A DNA stretch of 64,000 bases from positions 78,252 to 142,251 of the forward strand of contig NZ_WUED01000004.1 of the NCBI RefSeq assembly GCF_016806695.1. The letters are read 5' to 3'. Every line of letters starts with the position of its first letter. The first letter of the stretch is position 1. Made by a program: the position numbers and the translations under genes. Source of the DNA: Campylobacter bilis. Lineage in GTDB: Bacteria > Campylobacterota > Campylobacteria > Campylobacterales > Campylobacteraceae. Shown here piece after piece: positions 27,386 to 36,612 of this stretch. A model generated the notes under the pieces. The model had not been told where the DNA came from, did no database searches, and saw only the letters and a program-made list of their open reading frames with translations.

Positions 27386-28082
27386 AAAATGGCCATATGG
27401 CTTCTATGACTTTGCTGCCCCATGGCTTTTTAGTGCTTCTTTCTACTTCGCCTTCTGTTTTATATAAGATTTTAGCATCGGCTATGTATTTACTGTCTAT
27501 AGTGTTGTCTTGACCAATATCATAAGGGCGTACAATCCCGCTTAATTGTATGATTTGTTTTTCGCCGTTGATTAAAAGTTCTCTTGATCCCTCTATAAAA
27601 TAATTCCCATTAGATAAAATTTTAATTACACGTGTTGAAATCGTAGTATTAAAGCTTTCATTGCGGCTTTGCGTTCCTGTACCTGTATAATTATTAGAAC
27701 TATTGGTTTTAAAGCCTATATTAGAATAAGCATTGACTTTATCTATAGCACTAGCTATAATCCCTGAACTTCCGCTTAAGCTTCCACCGCCTAAATTAGA
27801 AATATTGCTTCTACTTGTTGCTTTGTTTGCTTGTGTGCTTTGGGAGGTGCTTTCTTGTATCACTACTGTTACTAAATCATTGACATTCATAGCCTTTTTA
27901 TCTGAAAATAAAGGATTATCGCCTTTTCCAAAAAGTGATCCTGGAGAACTTTGGATATTATTGCTTTGTTTAGGAGCGAGTTCTTCAACATAAGCTGGTG
28001 GTTTCATAGAAATTTGAGGATCAACTGTTGCAGAGCAACCAAAAAACGCAAATGGTAACATATAAAGTAAAACTTTTTTCAT
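27384..28082 (-). CDS. flgH: Flagellar L-ring lipoprotein FlgH
   Basis: A 232-residue outer-membrane lipoprotein. The signal peptide ends in FAFFGC (Cys at residue 16). Family sequence is clear: NPLFSDKKAMNVNDLVTVVIQEST, a Gly/Ser-rich linker, and GNYFIEGSRELLINGEKQIIQLSGIVRPYDI. It forms the L ring around the rod in the outer membrane. Its leader carries a perfect sigma-54 promoter, so it is expected in the RpoN class with the hook and rod genes. Confidence 0.96.
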   Translation of the reverse strand: MKKVLLYMLPFAFFGCSATVDPQISMKPPAYVEELAPKQSNNIQSSPGSLFGKGDNPLFSDKKAMNVNDLVTVVIQESTSQSTQANKATSRSNISNLGGGSLSGSSGIIASAIDKVNAYSNIGFKTNSSNNYTGTGTQSRNESFNTTISTRVIKILSNGNYFIEGSRELLINGEKQIIQLSGIVRPYDIGQDNTIDSKYIADAKILYKTEGEVERSTKKPWGSKVIEAIWPF

Positions 28083-28133
28083 TTTCGTCCTTTAAAATAT
28101 AATTTTTTTATTTTTCTTTTGTTAAAATTATAA

Positions 28134-28150
28134 AAGCAAAGAGTGTTCCA
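28134..28150 (-). promoter_or_regulatory. Sigma-54 (-24/-12) promoter for flgH
   Basis: On the minus strand the sequence TGGAACACTCTTTGCTT has GG at 28147-28148 and GC at 28136-28137, exactly ten bases apart, and matches the Campylobacter RpoN consensus throughout. It lies about 50 bases upstream of the flgH start. Confidence 0.9.
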
Positions 28151-28175
28151 TATCTGTAAATTCAAGGAGAAAAAG

Positions 28176-29678
28176 ATGGCAAATCTTTATTTAATGCGAT
28201 CTAGAAGTGATGAGTTAAATACTCTTATTAGTGCAAAATTGCTTCAAAATTATAGTAAAATTTATAAAAATATTGCAATTTATTGCCCTGTGATATATAT
28301 ACATCGTATACCTGTTTTGCAAACTTGGCTAGAAGAATTTAATATTAATCAAACCTTAAAAGGTGCTTACGGTTTTACTTTTAGAGAGGCTATGGAAGAA
28401 TTTAGCAAAGATCCGCATAATTTTTTCAATGTCATTATAGAAGAATATGAAGAATTAAAACGTAAATACGATTTTGTCTTGGTAAATAGCTTTTGTGAAT
28501 TTGGTATTCTTGATGGCTTTGATCTAAGTATAAAATTAGCTAAAAATCTCAATACACCTATAGCTGCTATTATTAATGATGAAGATAAACTCATAGCACA
28601 AAAATATTTTGATCATGCTTTAGATGGGCGAAATTATCTTTTAATCAATGAAAATTTTAATTTTGAAGCATTACAAAAGCTTAAAGAATATGATTTTATT
28701 ACCCCTTATCGTTTTAAATACAATCTTATTAAACAGAGTTTAAAAAATAAAAAAACCATAGTCTTGCCTGAAAGCGAGGATGAGAGAATTTTAAGGGCAG
28801 CTGAAATTTTGCTAAAAAGCAAGGTTGTTGATCTTATTTTATTAGGAGATGAAAAAAAGATCCAAAAAGATATAGACAAATTAGGACTTGATTTAAGTAC
28901 CATACAAATAATCAATCCTTTAAAATCACAATACCATGAAGAATTCACTTCTGTGCTTTATGATTTAAGAAAAGCAAAAGGCATGACCTTAGAACAAGCC
29001 CAAAATAAGGTTAAAGACAGGACTTATTTTGGAACTTTATTAATTTATACTGGAAAAGCTGATGCTATGGTAAGTGGTGCATCTACTACAACAGCTCAAA
29101 CCATACGTCCTGCTCTTGAACTTATTAAAACTAAAGAAGGAATCAGTTCGGTTTCAGGGATTTTTTTCATGGGGCTTGAAGATCAGGTTTTAGCTTTTGC
29201 TGATTGTGCTGTAAATCCTAATCCAACCCCTCAACAGCTTGCCACTAGTGCTTATGTGAGTGCCATGACTGCTAAATCTTTTGGACTTGAACCAAGAATA
29301 GCTTTGCTTTCTTACTCTAGTGGGGATAGTGGTAAGGGCGAAAGCGTAGATCTTATAAAGCAGGCTTTAAAAATTGCTAAAGAAAAATATCCTGATTTAA
29401 ATATAGATGGTCCTATGCAATTTGATTGTGCTTATGATTTAAAAACTGCACAAAAGAAAATGCCTGATTCTAAAATAGCAGGTCATGTTAATGTCTATAT
29501 CTTTCCTGATCTTAATGCGGCAAATATTTGTTACAAAGCCGTCCAAAGAACAGCTAATGCTTTAGCTATAGGCCCTATTTTACAAGGACTTAAAAAACCT
29601 GTTAATGACTTAAGCCGCGGGTGCTTGGTGGATGATATTGTAGATACGGTTATTTTAAGTGCTATTCAAGCACAATAA
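28176..29678 (+). CDS. pta: Phosphate acetyltransferase (long form)
   Basis: About 500 residues. The first 170 or so form a degenerate BioD-like/DRTGG region; the C-terminal 320 are the PTA_PTB catalytic domain with KTIVLPESEDERILRAAE at its start, GTLLIYTGKADAMVSGA, and ALLSYSSGDSGKG. It interconverts acetyl-CoA and acetyl phosphate. I use ATG 28176 because AAGGAG stands seven bases before it; the earlier in-frame start at 28143 has no site. ackA follows 13 bases later. Confidence 0.95.
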   Translation: MANLYLMRSRSDELNTLISAKLLQNYSKIYKNIAIYCPVIYIHRIPVLQTWLEEFNINQTLKGAYGFTFREAMEEFSKDPHNFFNVIIEEYEELKRKYDFVLVNSFCEFGILDGFDLSIKLAKNLNTPIAAIINDEDKLIAQKYFDHALDGRNYLLINENFNFEALQKLKEYDFITPYRFKYNLIKQSLKNKKTIVLPESEDERILRAAEILLKSKVVDLILLGDEKKIQKDIDKLGLDLSTIQIINPLKSQYHEEFTSVLYDLRKAKGMTLEQAQNKVKDRTYFGTLLIYTGKADAMVSGASTTTAQTIRPALELIKTKEGISSVSGIFFMGLEDQVLAFADCAVNPNPTPQQLATSAYVSAMTAKSFGLEPRIALLSYSSGDSGKGESVDLIKQALKIAKEKYPDLNIDGPMQFDCAYDLKTAQKKMPDSKIAGHVNVYIFPDLNAANICYKAVQRTANALAIGPILQGLKKPVNDLSRGCLVDDIVDTVILSAIQAQ

Positions 29679-29691
29679 TAAAGGAAAAATA

Positions 29692-30885
29692 ATGAAAATT
29701 TTAGTTTTAAATTCAGGTTCTTCATCAATTAAATTTAAATTATTTGATGATACTCATGTTAAGGCGAGTGGCTTAGTAGAAAAAATCGGAGAATCACAAT
29801 CAAAGGTTGTTTTAAATAATGCTTTAAACAATGAAAAATTCCAAAGAGAATGCCCTGTAAAAAATCATGAAGAGGGTTTGCAAATAGTCAATGAGCTTTT
29901 TAAAGAATCAGGAATTTTAGCTGATTTAAATGCACTTGATGGCTGTGGTCATCGTGTGGTGCATGGAGGAAAGAATTTAAACGCACATTGTTTGGTGGAT
30001 GATTATGTTCTTGAGGAAATAGATAGAGTAAGTATTTTTGCACCTTTGCACAATCGTGCGCATTTAGCAGGTATAAAAACTCTAATCAAGGCTGCCCCTA
30101 ATGTTCGCAATGTCGCTGTTTTTGATACAGCTTTTCATCGTAGTATGCCTGATTTTGCTTATATGTATGCTTTACCTTATGAGCTTTATGAAAAACACAG
30201 TATAAGAAAATATGGTTTTCATGGAACTTCTCATGCTTTTGTGAGTTCTAAAGCGGCTAATTTACTCCAAAAGGATAAAAATGATTTTAACGCTATTTCA
30301 GCTCATCTTGGCAATGGAGCTAGTGTGTGTGCTATAGAAAAAGGGCATAGTGTGGATACCTCTATGGGGTTTACTCCTCTTGAAGGATTGATTATGGGGA
30401 CGCGATGTGGAGATTTAGATCCTGCTATTTTGCCTTTTATTAGTCATTTTGAGGGTTTGAGTATAGAGCAAATTGATACATTATTGAATAAAAAAAGCGG
30501 GGTTTATGGGATTTGTGCTTATAATGATTTTAGAGATATACAAGATCAAATGCAAAAAGGCAATGATAAAGCACGCTTGGCATTAGATATGTTTTGCTAC
30601 CGTCTTGTAAAATATATAGGTGCGTATTTTGCTGTACTTCCAAAAACAGATGTGCTTATTTTTACTGGAGGTATAGGGGAAAATGATACTTTAGTACGCC
30701 AAAAAGTTTGTGAAAGATTAAGCCATCTTGGCATAGTTTTAGATCATGAGCTTAATAAAGAAAAATCTTCAGCAGCAAGGATGATAAATTCTAATTCTTC
30801 TAAGGTAAAGATTTTGGTTGTGCCTACAGATGAGGAATTAGAAATTGCTAGAATTACTCAAGAGCTTGTTAGTAAAACTTTATAA
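29692..30885 (+). CDS. ackA: Acetate kinase
   Basis: A 397-residue ASKHA kinase: MKILVLNSGSSSIKFK at the N-terminus, GFHGTSHAFV, ISAHLGNGASVCAIE, and ADVLIFTGGIGEND-type motif near residue 320 (here TDVLIFTGGIGEND). Converts acetyl phosphate and ADP to acetate and ATP. The ATG at 29692 follows AAAGGA; the upstream in-frame start overlaps pta and lacks a site. Acetyl phosphate from this pair can also phosphorylate response regulators. Confidence 0.97.
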   Translation: MKILVLNSGSSSIKFKLFDDTHVKASGLVEKIGESQSKVVLNNALNNEKFQRECPVKNHEEGLQIVNELFKESGILADLNALDGCGHRVVHGGKNLNAHCLVDDYVLEEIDRVSIFAPLHNRAHLAGIKTLIKAAPNVRNVAVFDTAFHRSMPDFAYMYALPYELYEKHSIRKYGFHGTSHAFVSSKAANLLQKDKNDFNAISAHLGNGASVCAIEKGHSVDTSMGFTPLEGLIMGTRCGDLDPAILPFISHFEGLSIEQIDTLLNKKSGVYGICAYNDFRDIQDQMQKGNDKARLALDMFCYRLVKYIGAYFAVLPKTDVLIFTGGIGENDTLVRQKVCERLSHLGIVLDHELNKEKSSAARMINSNSSKVKILVVPTDEELEIARITQELVSKTL

Positions 30886-31203
30886 AGACAAATTGTGATT
30901 TTTTACAATTGCTTAGTTAAGAGTATGTTTTTGCTTTTTTCATTGAAGATTTTTAAGGACTTTTTTTATAGATCTTTTATCAAAAAACTTTTTTAAACAT
31001 GGCATGGATTAGTGTCTTAAAATCATCAAAGATTAATAAATTCAATGCTTAAAATATTTGATAAAAGATTATTGTTTAAGATATTTTGTTTTTCATGAAT
31101 GTATGATTTTAATAGCGCTTAAAGCTTTGAAAACTTGACTTTATCAAAAGCATTTTTACTTGGAATTAATTTTCTTTAGGTAGAATTTTCATCAAAAAAC
31201 AAA
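30886..31203. other. 318-base intergenic region without a supportable gene, containing a 13-base inverted repeat
   Basis: No start-to-stop frame of useful length with a ribosome site is seen on either strand. A short hairpin (AATTGT...ACAATT, 30891-30910) directly follows ackA but lacks a T tail. Further on, ATCTTTTATCAAA (30972-30984) pairs exactly with TTTGATAAAAGAT (31057-31069). In C. jejuni NCTC 11168, as I recall, a large restriction-modification gene sits at this junction; here it is absent. Confidence 0.6.
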
Positions 31204-31212
31204 GTGTGGGTC

Positions 31213-31707
31213 ATGAAACGGTTTAAAGAATTCAGTCTTCATTTCTTATTTAGAGTATCAGATCATCAGCCTGTACTTGTGCGTGATTTACTAGAAGCTA
31301 ATGCACTTTTTAATGATGGTATGCTTGTAGATCCTTCTAAGTTAAATTTTAATTTCAAGATTTTAAATTCTTATGTGTATTTTGGGGTTTTATGTATGGT
31401 GATTTTATTACCTTTGCTTTTAATTACACATTATTTTTTGACTAAGCTTGATTTTCATATAAGTATTATAAGTGCTGTGATGGTTAGTGCTTGTGTATTT
31501 ATAGGATATGATATTTTTAAAGTTTATGCTCGTAAGATGATTTCTAAGCAACTCATCCAAAAGGCTTGGACCTTACATTTTCCTTATTTTGCTTATGAAA
31601 AATACTCTACAATGGCAGGTGAATTTTATAAAGAAGCTTTAAAAAAAGAAATCCCAAAAGCCCAGTTAGAACAATACGTCTTAGATAAAATCATTCATTC
31701 TAAATAA
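31213..31707 (+). CDS. Small membrane protein with two transmembrane helices, unknown function
   Basis: About 164 residues. Two hydrophobic helices lie near residues 53-75 (YFGVLCMVILLPLLLITHYF) and 84-104 (IISAVMVSACVFIGYDIF), flanked by soluble N- and C-terminal parts rich in Phe/Tyr and Lys. No known domain recognised. The start could be GTG 31204 or ATG 31213; neither has a strong ribosome site and I prefer the ATG. Its last 13 bases overlap the tail of the converging FtsL-like gene. Confidence 0.72.
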   Translation: MKRFKEFSLHFLFRVSDHQPVLVRDLLEANALFNDGMLVDPSKLNFNFKILNSYVYFGVLCMVILLPLLLITHYFLTKLDFHISIISAVMVSACVFIGYDIFKVYARKMISKQLIQKAWTLHFPYFAYEKYSTMAGEFYKEALKKEIPKAQLEQYVLDKIIHSK

Positions 31708-32630
31708 TCTAAAATTTGATTTTGAAAACGCATATTTTCTAATCTTCTTTGTAAATCTTTATTCTCTTCGTTTAAAACACTTTGTTCTGTTTTTAACGTG
31801 GCAATTTCTCTGCTTAGATAATAAATTTGATTTCTAATATAAATTTGAGGTGTAAATAAGATTAATGCAAAAGTGATAAGTAAGATTGCAAATAAAAGAT
31901 GATGAAAATTTAAATTTCTATCTTCTTTTGTAGCATCATAAAAACCTTCTAATAAAACGTTTTTTACTTTTTGAGAGTCTTCATCTTCTTGTTTTTTTTG
32001 CGTTAAGAGGATAGGGGCGTGGTTTTGTTTGCTTTCTTTTTGTGTGATTTTCTTTTGTAAATTCTCTAGACTTTGCTTGATGCTTACTTGATTTTCTATC
32101 GAGGGTTTTTTAAGAGTATTTGAGGTGTTTATTAGAGGTGTTTTTTGAGTTTTATTAGAGCTTTGATTTAAAGGCTTTTTACATTCTTTTTTTGCTTGAG
32201 TTGGTTTTGCATTTACATCAGGATTTGAAGTATTTTGAGTTTTAAGAGGGATGTTTTTACTATCATTTAGTTTTTTTCTTACAAAAGGAAAAATTTTTTT
32301 AGTTTTTTTAGAATCTTCTTTTTTTCTTTTTTTCATTTTAGAAAGAATTTTTTTAGCAAGTGATTGTCTTTCTTCTAATTTAACATTAATGAGATCTTTT
32401 TTAAGGTAAATATTGGATTTTTGAGTATTTTGTGATTCGTATTCTTTATCTAATTCTTCTAAAAATGTATGCGTGTTTGTTTTTTTAAAGCGACGCCTTA
32501 AAATATTATCACTAGAAAGTTCTTCTTTTAAATCATCATCAAGCGGTTTGCCTTGATTCATAGCGCGAGAAAATTTTAGCATTTTTTGACGTATGTTTTG
32601 GCGTTCTTTTAAAAAATCGTCTTCTAACAT
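31695..32630 (-). CDS. FtsL-like division protein with long basic cytoplasmic extension (candidate)
   Basis: A 311-residue protein in three parts: a Lys/Ser/Gln-rich, probably disordered N-terminus of about 235 residues, one transmembrane helix (about 245-262, LLFAILLITFALILFTP) and a short periplasmic leucine-heptad coiled coil (about 265-311). The C-terminal 70 residues are exactly the FtsL layout, and the gene directly follows rsmH with a seven-base overlap, the place of ftsL in division clusters. I infer FtsL function from topology and position; no residue-level signature exists for FtsL. The long extension is unusual. Confidence 0.62.
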   Translation of the reverse strand: MLEDDFLKERQNIRQKMLKFSRAMNQGKPLDDDLKEELSSDNILRRRFKKTNTHTFLEELDKEYESQNTQKSNIYLKKDLINVKLEERQSLAKKILSKMKKRKKEDSKKTKKIFPFVRKKLNDSKNIPLKTQNTSNPDVNAKPTQAKKECKKPLNQSSNKTQKTPLINTSNTLKKPSIENQVSIKQSLENLQKKITQKESKQNHAPILLTQKKQEDEDSQKVKNVLLEGFYDATKEDRNLNFHHLLFAILLITFALILFTPQIYIRNQIYYLSREIATLKTEQSVLNEENKDLQRRLENMRFQNQILDYLE

Positions 32631-33559
32631 ACCTTATCCCATGTTTTAAAGTGAAAAACACGCATTTTAGCACAGCTTGATCGGGGGTTTTTTAATAATT
32701 CTTCTTTAGTAGCACTTATGGCTTTTTTGCTTATTATTTTTCCTAGACTATGGTTTTTTGTACACGTACAACGCATTGTTCTTTCATCGCAAATACAATT
32801 TTTCGCCCATTTTTTAAAAAAATTTTTTACTATTTTATCTTCTAAAGAATGAAAACTAATAATAGCTAAAATACAATCTTTCAATCTTAAATTTTCAAGA
32901 CTTTGTAGAAAATTTTCAAGTACTTTAAGTTCTTGATTTACTTCTATCCTAATAGCTTGAAAAACTAAGGTGGCTTGAGATACTTTTCTATGGTTTTGTT
33001 TGCTTTTTCCTATAATTTGATAAAGTTCTTTGCCGCTTTTAATGCTAGCTTTGTTTCTTGCAAGGCAAATTTTTTCAGCAAGAAAAGAGCCATTATGTAA
33101 TTGTCCGTATTCTTTAAAGATAAAGGCTAATTGTTCTTTTGTATAAGTATTTACAACGTCAAAAGCTGATATTTTAGCATTTTGATCCATTCTCATATCT
33201 AAAAAATCAGATTTTAAGCTAAATCCTCTTAAATTATTATCAAGCTGAAATGAAGAAACTCCAATATCAGCTAAAATACCTTTTAAATTCTCTTTGGAAG
33301 GAATTTTTTCTAAAATTTCACTAAAATTACTTTGTATGAAAGTGATTCTATTTCCAAAATATTCAAGATGTTTTTTAGAAAATTCTAATGCTTGTGTGTC
33401 TTGATCGCAAGCAATAAATTGCATATGAGGATGCTTCATAAGTAAAGCTTTACTATGACCAGCAAAACCCAAAGTACAGTCTAGAAAATAACCTGTTTTA
33501 AGGCTTTTAAAAACTTCTTGAACTTCATGAAGTAAAACCGGAGTATGAGGAATTTCCAC
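32624..33559 (-). CDS. rsmH: 16S rRNA (cytosine1402-N4)-methyltransferase RsmH (MraW)
   Basis: A 311-residue methyltransferase: HTPVLLHEVQEVF at the N-terminus, DCTLGFAGHSKALL for S-adenosylmethionine, GILADIGVSSFQLDN, RGFSLKSDFLDMRMD, and the C-terminal IISFHSLEDKIVKNFF, all diagnostic. It adds N4-methyl to C1402 in the decoding centre. Overlaps the FtsL-like gene by seven bases and is divergent from ppiD. Confidence 0.96.
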   Translation of the reverse strand: MEIPHTPVLLHEVQEVFKSLKTGYFLDCTLGFAGHSKALLMKHPHMQFIACDQDTQALEFSKKHLEYFGNRITFIQSNFSEILEKIPSKENLKGILADIGVSSFQLDNNLRGFSLKSDFLDMRMDQNAKISAFDVVNTYTKEQLAFIFKEYGQLHNGSFLAEKICLARNKASIKSGKELYQIIGKSKQNHRKVSQATLVFQAIRIEVNQELKVLENFLQSLENLRLKDCILAIISFHSLEDKIVKNFFKKWAKNCICDERTMRCTCTKNHSLGKIISKKAISATKEELLKNPRSSCAKMRVFHFKTWDKVC

Positions 33560-33721
33560 AATGCAATCCTAAAATTTTATGCTAATTAAGATTAAATTAT
33601 AGCTAAATTTCATTTCAAAAAATTGAAAGAATAAATATTTTTGGTAAAAATTTCATAATTAAACTCTACTTAAACACTTCTACGATACAATCATAGCATT
33701 TAAAATAAATCAAGGAATGAT

Positions 33722-35212
33722 ATGCTTACTTGGATGCAACATCACAAAAAATACCTTATTGTCACTATATGGGTTAGTACTATAGCTTTTGTTGGTGCGG
33801 GTTTTTTGGGATGGGGTGCTTATGATTTTAATCTCAATCGTAGTTCTAGCGTTGCAATAGTGGGAAATGAGAAAATCCCTTTTGATGAATGGGATATGAG
33901 ATACAAGCAAATTTTAAGCTATTATAATCAAATTAGCAATGGTACTTTAACCCAGGAGAATGCTAAAGATTTAGGCATTGAAAACATAGCTTTAAGTTCT
34001 CTTATTGAAGATAAGCTTTTATTAAATTTTGCTAAAGATTTAGGCATAGGTGTAAGTGAAAATGAAATTTTACAAAAATTAGCAAATACTAAAGAATTCC
34101 AAAACCCTAATGGAGATTTTAATAAAACTATTTATTATGATCTTTTAAATGCTAATAACTTAACTCCAAAAGATTATGAAACTCAGCTTGCAAATGAAAT
34201 TATTATAAGCAAACTTGGCCCTATTTTAAACATTTCTAGTAAAGATGAAGAATTAAAAATGCTAGGTTCTAGTTATTTTATGCAAGATGATTTAAGTATT
34301 GCAAAGATCGATTATAATCCTAAAAATATTAATCTTGATGAAGAAGAATTAAAAAAACTTTGGAATATACACAAACAAGATTATAAAACTCAAAAAGTAT
34401 ATGAAATTTCTACTTATTTTCTAAGTGCAGATGATGAAAAAATCGATGAAGAAGAGCTGTTAAAATTCTATAATCAAGATGAAAATAAACTAAAATACAA
34501 AGACTCTTTTGGTAAAATCAAGGATTTTCAAAGTGCTAAAAATGAAGTCGCAAAAGATTATGCTTTAATACGTTTGAAAAATCTTGCTAATGCTAAATTT
34601 TTGGATTTAAAAAATAAAAAAGACAATTTCCAAAAAGATATTAATATCACTTCTTCTGATTTTAACTATCCTATCGAGCTTTTAAATAAGGCTAAAAACG
34701 CTGAACTTTTAAGACCCGTACTTTATGATAATGGTTATATTATAATCAGATTGAATAAAACAGATCCTGTAAGGATTAAGACCTTTGAAGAAGCAAGAGA
34801 TGAAGTATTGCCTATGTATTTAAGCGAACAAACTAGGAAAAATTTGGAAGAACAGGCTAAAAATAGTTTAGCTGATTTTAAAGGCGATGATATAGGTTTT
34901 GTCAGCCGTGATAGTTCTCGTGAGAGTGTCAAGCTTAGCGATAAAATATTAAATGATTCTGAATTTGCTTATTTTTTAATCAATGTATTTAATGCAGATC
35001 AAAAGAGTTCTTATGTGCTTATAAATGATAATAAAGCCATACTTTATAAAATAAATAAGCAAAAATTAGACTTAAGTGCTGATAAATTTGATCAGTATAA
35101 ACTAATGCTGCAGCAAAATTTACAAAATTTAAAAGCAAGCGAACTTAAACAAGAGCTTGTTGATAGGCTTAAAAAAATATATCCAATAAAAATTTATTAT
35201 AAAGGGAATTGA
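33722..35212 (+). CDS. PpiD/SurA-like periplasmic folding factor (SurA_N-type chaperone)
   Basis: A 496-residue inner-membrane-anchored protein: one transmembrane helix (residues about 10-30), then a SurA_N chaperone domain (VAIVGNEKIPFDEWDMRYKQ, the usual N-terminal helix-strand start), and a C-terminal region with another helical wing. A parvulin domain is expected around residues 220-350, but the catalytic signature is weak, so it may act mainly as a chaperone. Helps outer-membrane and secreted proteins fold. It is preceded by a TACAAT box at about 33687 and is coupled to ftsA. Confidence 0.82.
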   Translation: MLTWMQHHKKYLIVTIWVSTIAFVGAGFLGWGAYDFNLNRSSSVAIVGNEKIPFDEWDMRYKQILSYYNQISNGTLTQENAKDLGIENIALSSLIEDKLLLNFAKDLGIGVSENEILQKLANTKEFQNPNGDFNKTIYYDLLNANNLTPKDYETQLANEIIISKLGPILNISSKDEELKMLGSSYFMQDDLSIAKIDYNPKNINLDEEELKKLWNIHKQDYKTQKVYEISTYFLSADDEKIDEEELLKFYNQDENKLKYKDSFGKIKDFQSAKNEVAKDYALIRLKNLANAKFLDLKNKKDNFQKDINITSSDFNYPIELLNKAKNAELLRPVLYDNGYIIIRLNKTDPVRIKTFEEARDEVLPMYLSEQTRKNLEEQAKNSLADFKGDDIGFVSRDSSRESVKLSDKILNDSEFAYFLINVFNADQKSSYVLINDNKAILYKINKQKLDLSADKFDQYKLMLQQNLQNLKASELKQELVDRLKKIYPIKIYYKGN

Positions 35213-35214
35213 TT

Positions 35215-36597
35215 TTGAATATATTAGGAATTGATCTAGGTTCAACCCAAACTTGTGCCATTATCGCTCAAAAAGATGAAGATGGGTTAAAAATTATTGG
35301 TTTTTCTAAGGCAAAAACTAATGGGGTTAAAAAAGGTGCCATTACTAATATAGAGTTGGCTTCTAAATCTATAGAAGAGGCTGTTAGAGGTGCTCAGATG
35401 ATGAGTGGGGTGCACTATGATAAGGTTGTTGTATCTATTTCTGGTGCTTATACTAAAAGTGTAGATAGCATAGGAGTGGTTAATATCCCAAATCATGAAA
35501 TAGGCATTAAAGAAATTCACCGTGCCGTAAGTACAGCCAAACACACCGCAAATTTACCAAGTGCTTATGAAATCATTCATGTTTTGCCTTATAATTTTAA
35601 AGTCAATGATTTAGAACATGTTGATGATCCTTTGGGTATGAGCGGGAATCGTTTAGAGGTTTCAACTCATATAGTTATTTCTCAAGAATCTCATATTAAA
35701 AACCTTAAAAAAGCTGTTGAACTAGCTGATTTAAGAGTTGATAATATAGTACTTTCAGGATATGCTTCGGCTATAGCTTGTTTAGATGATAGTGAAAGAG
35801 AATTAGGTGCGGTTTTAATAGACATGGGAGGTGCTATTTGTGATATGGTAGTGCATACTGGAAATTCCATCCGGTATAATGATTGCTTACAAATTGGATC
35901 TATTAATATTACTCAAGATTTATCCATGGCATTGCACACGCCTTTAAAAGAGGCTGAAAAGATCAAGCTTAATTATGCAGCCCTTTCTCAACAGCCTAAT
36001 ACTCTAATCCAAATCCCTTCTATGGGAGATGAAAAAAAAGTTAATGAAGTTTCTTTAGATATCATTTCTAATGTAATTTATGCGCGAGCAGAGGAAACTT
36101 TAATGATTTTAGCAAAAATTTTAAGCGATAATCGCTATGCTAGTACTATAGGTGCGGGCGTGGTTTTAACCGGTGGGATGACTAAATTAGCAGGAATTGA
36201 TGAATTAGCTCCTGCGACTTTTGACAATCGTTCTGTAAGGCTTGCTTTTGCAAGAAAAGATTTAATTACAGGATTTAGTGAAATTTTTGCCGATCCTGAA
36301 AATACTTGTGCTATAGGACTTTGTTTGTATGGGGCGGGGTATTTTACCCCTTATGAACTTGATTCTAATGAGAAATTAAGATACAAAGGAGAAATTGAAA
36401 ATTTTAATCGTCAGATTAAACAAGATAATGTTTTGCAAAAAGATACTCAAAGCGAAATAAAATCTGATTTTTTTGATGAAAATTTGCAAGAAAATGATAC
36501 AATTGCATTGCAAGAACAATTAAATTTTAAAGAGCCGAAAGAAAAAAAACCTAGTGTTTTTTCAAATATCTGGCATAAGATTATGAATCAATTTTAA
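35215..36597 (+). CDS. ftsA: Cell division protein FtsA
   Basis: About 460 residues of actin fold with a 1C subdomain: NILGIDLGSTQTCAIIAQ (phosphate 1), SGAYTKSVDSIGVVNI (SHS2-like insert), GAVLIDMGGAICDMVV (phosphate 2) and GAGVVLTGGMTKLAG (adenosine motif). The tail ends with an amphipathic, basic stretch (FSNIWHKIMNQF) fit for membrane anchoring. I choose TTG 35215, which puts AAAGGG eight bases upstream and gives MNILGID; a TTG six bases earlier is possible. ftsZ follows after 15 bases. Confidence 0.94.
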   Translation: MNILGIDLGSTQTCAIIAQKDEDGLKIIGFSKAKTNGVKKGAITNIELASKSIEEAVRGAQMMSGVHYDKVVVSISGAYTKSVDSIGVVNIPNHEIGIKEIHRAVSTAKHTANLPSAYEIIHVLPYNFKVNDLEHVDDPLGMSGNRLEVSTHIVISQESHIKNLKKAVELADLRVDNIVLSGYASAIACLDDSERELGAVLIDMGGAICDMVVHTGNSIRYNDCLQIGSINITQDLSMALHTPLKEAEKIKLNYAALSQQPNTLIQIPSMGDEKKVNEVSLDIISNVIYARAEETLMILAKILSDNRYASTIGAGVVLTGGMTKLAGIDELAPATFDNRSVRLAFARKDLITGFSEIFADPENTCAIGLCLYGAGYFTPYELDSNEKLRYKGEIENFNRQIKQDNVLQKDTQSEIKSDFFDENLQENDTIALQEQLNFKEPKEKKPSVFSNIWHKIMNQF

Positions 36598-36612
36598 CAA
36601 GGAGAAATTTTT

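Noticed and set aside
30886..30920. Terminator after ackA (AATTGT...ACAATT)
   Set aside because: Only six pairs with an eight-base loop and no T run after it; kept as a remark in the gap entry.
31160..31185. A sigma-54 promoter at TTGGAATTAATTTTCTTT before the small membrane protein gene
   Set aside because: The -12 GC is missing (CT in its place); a TAGAAT box nearby is a more ordinary candidate.
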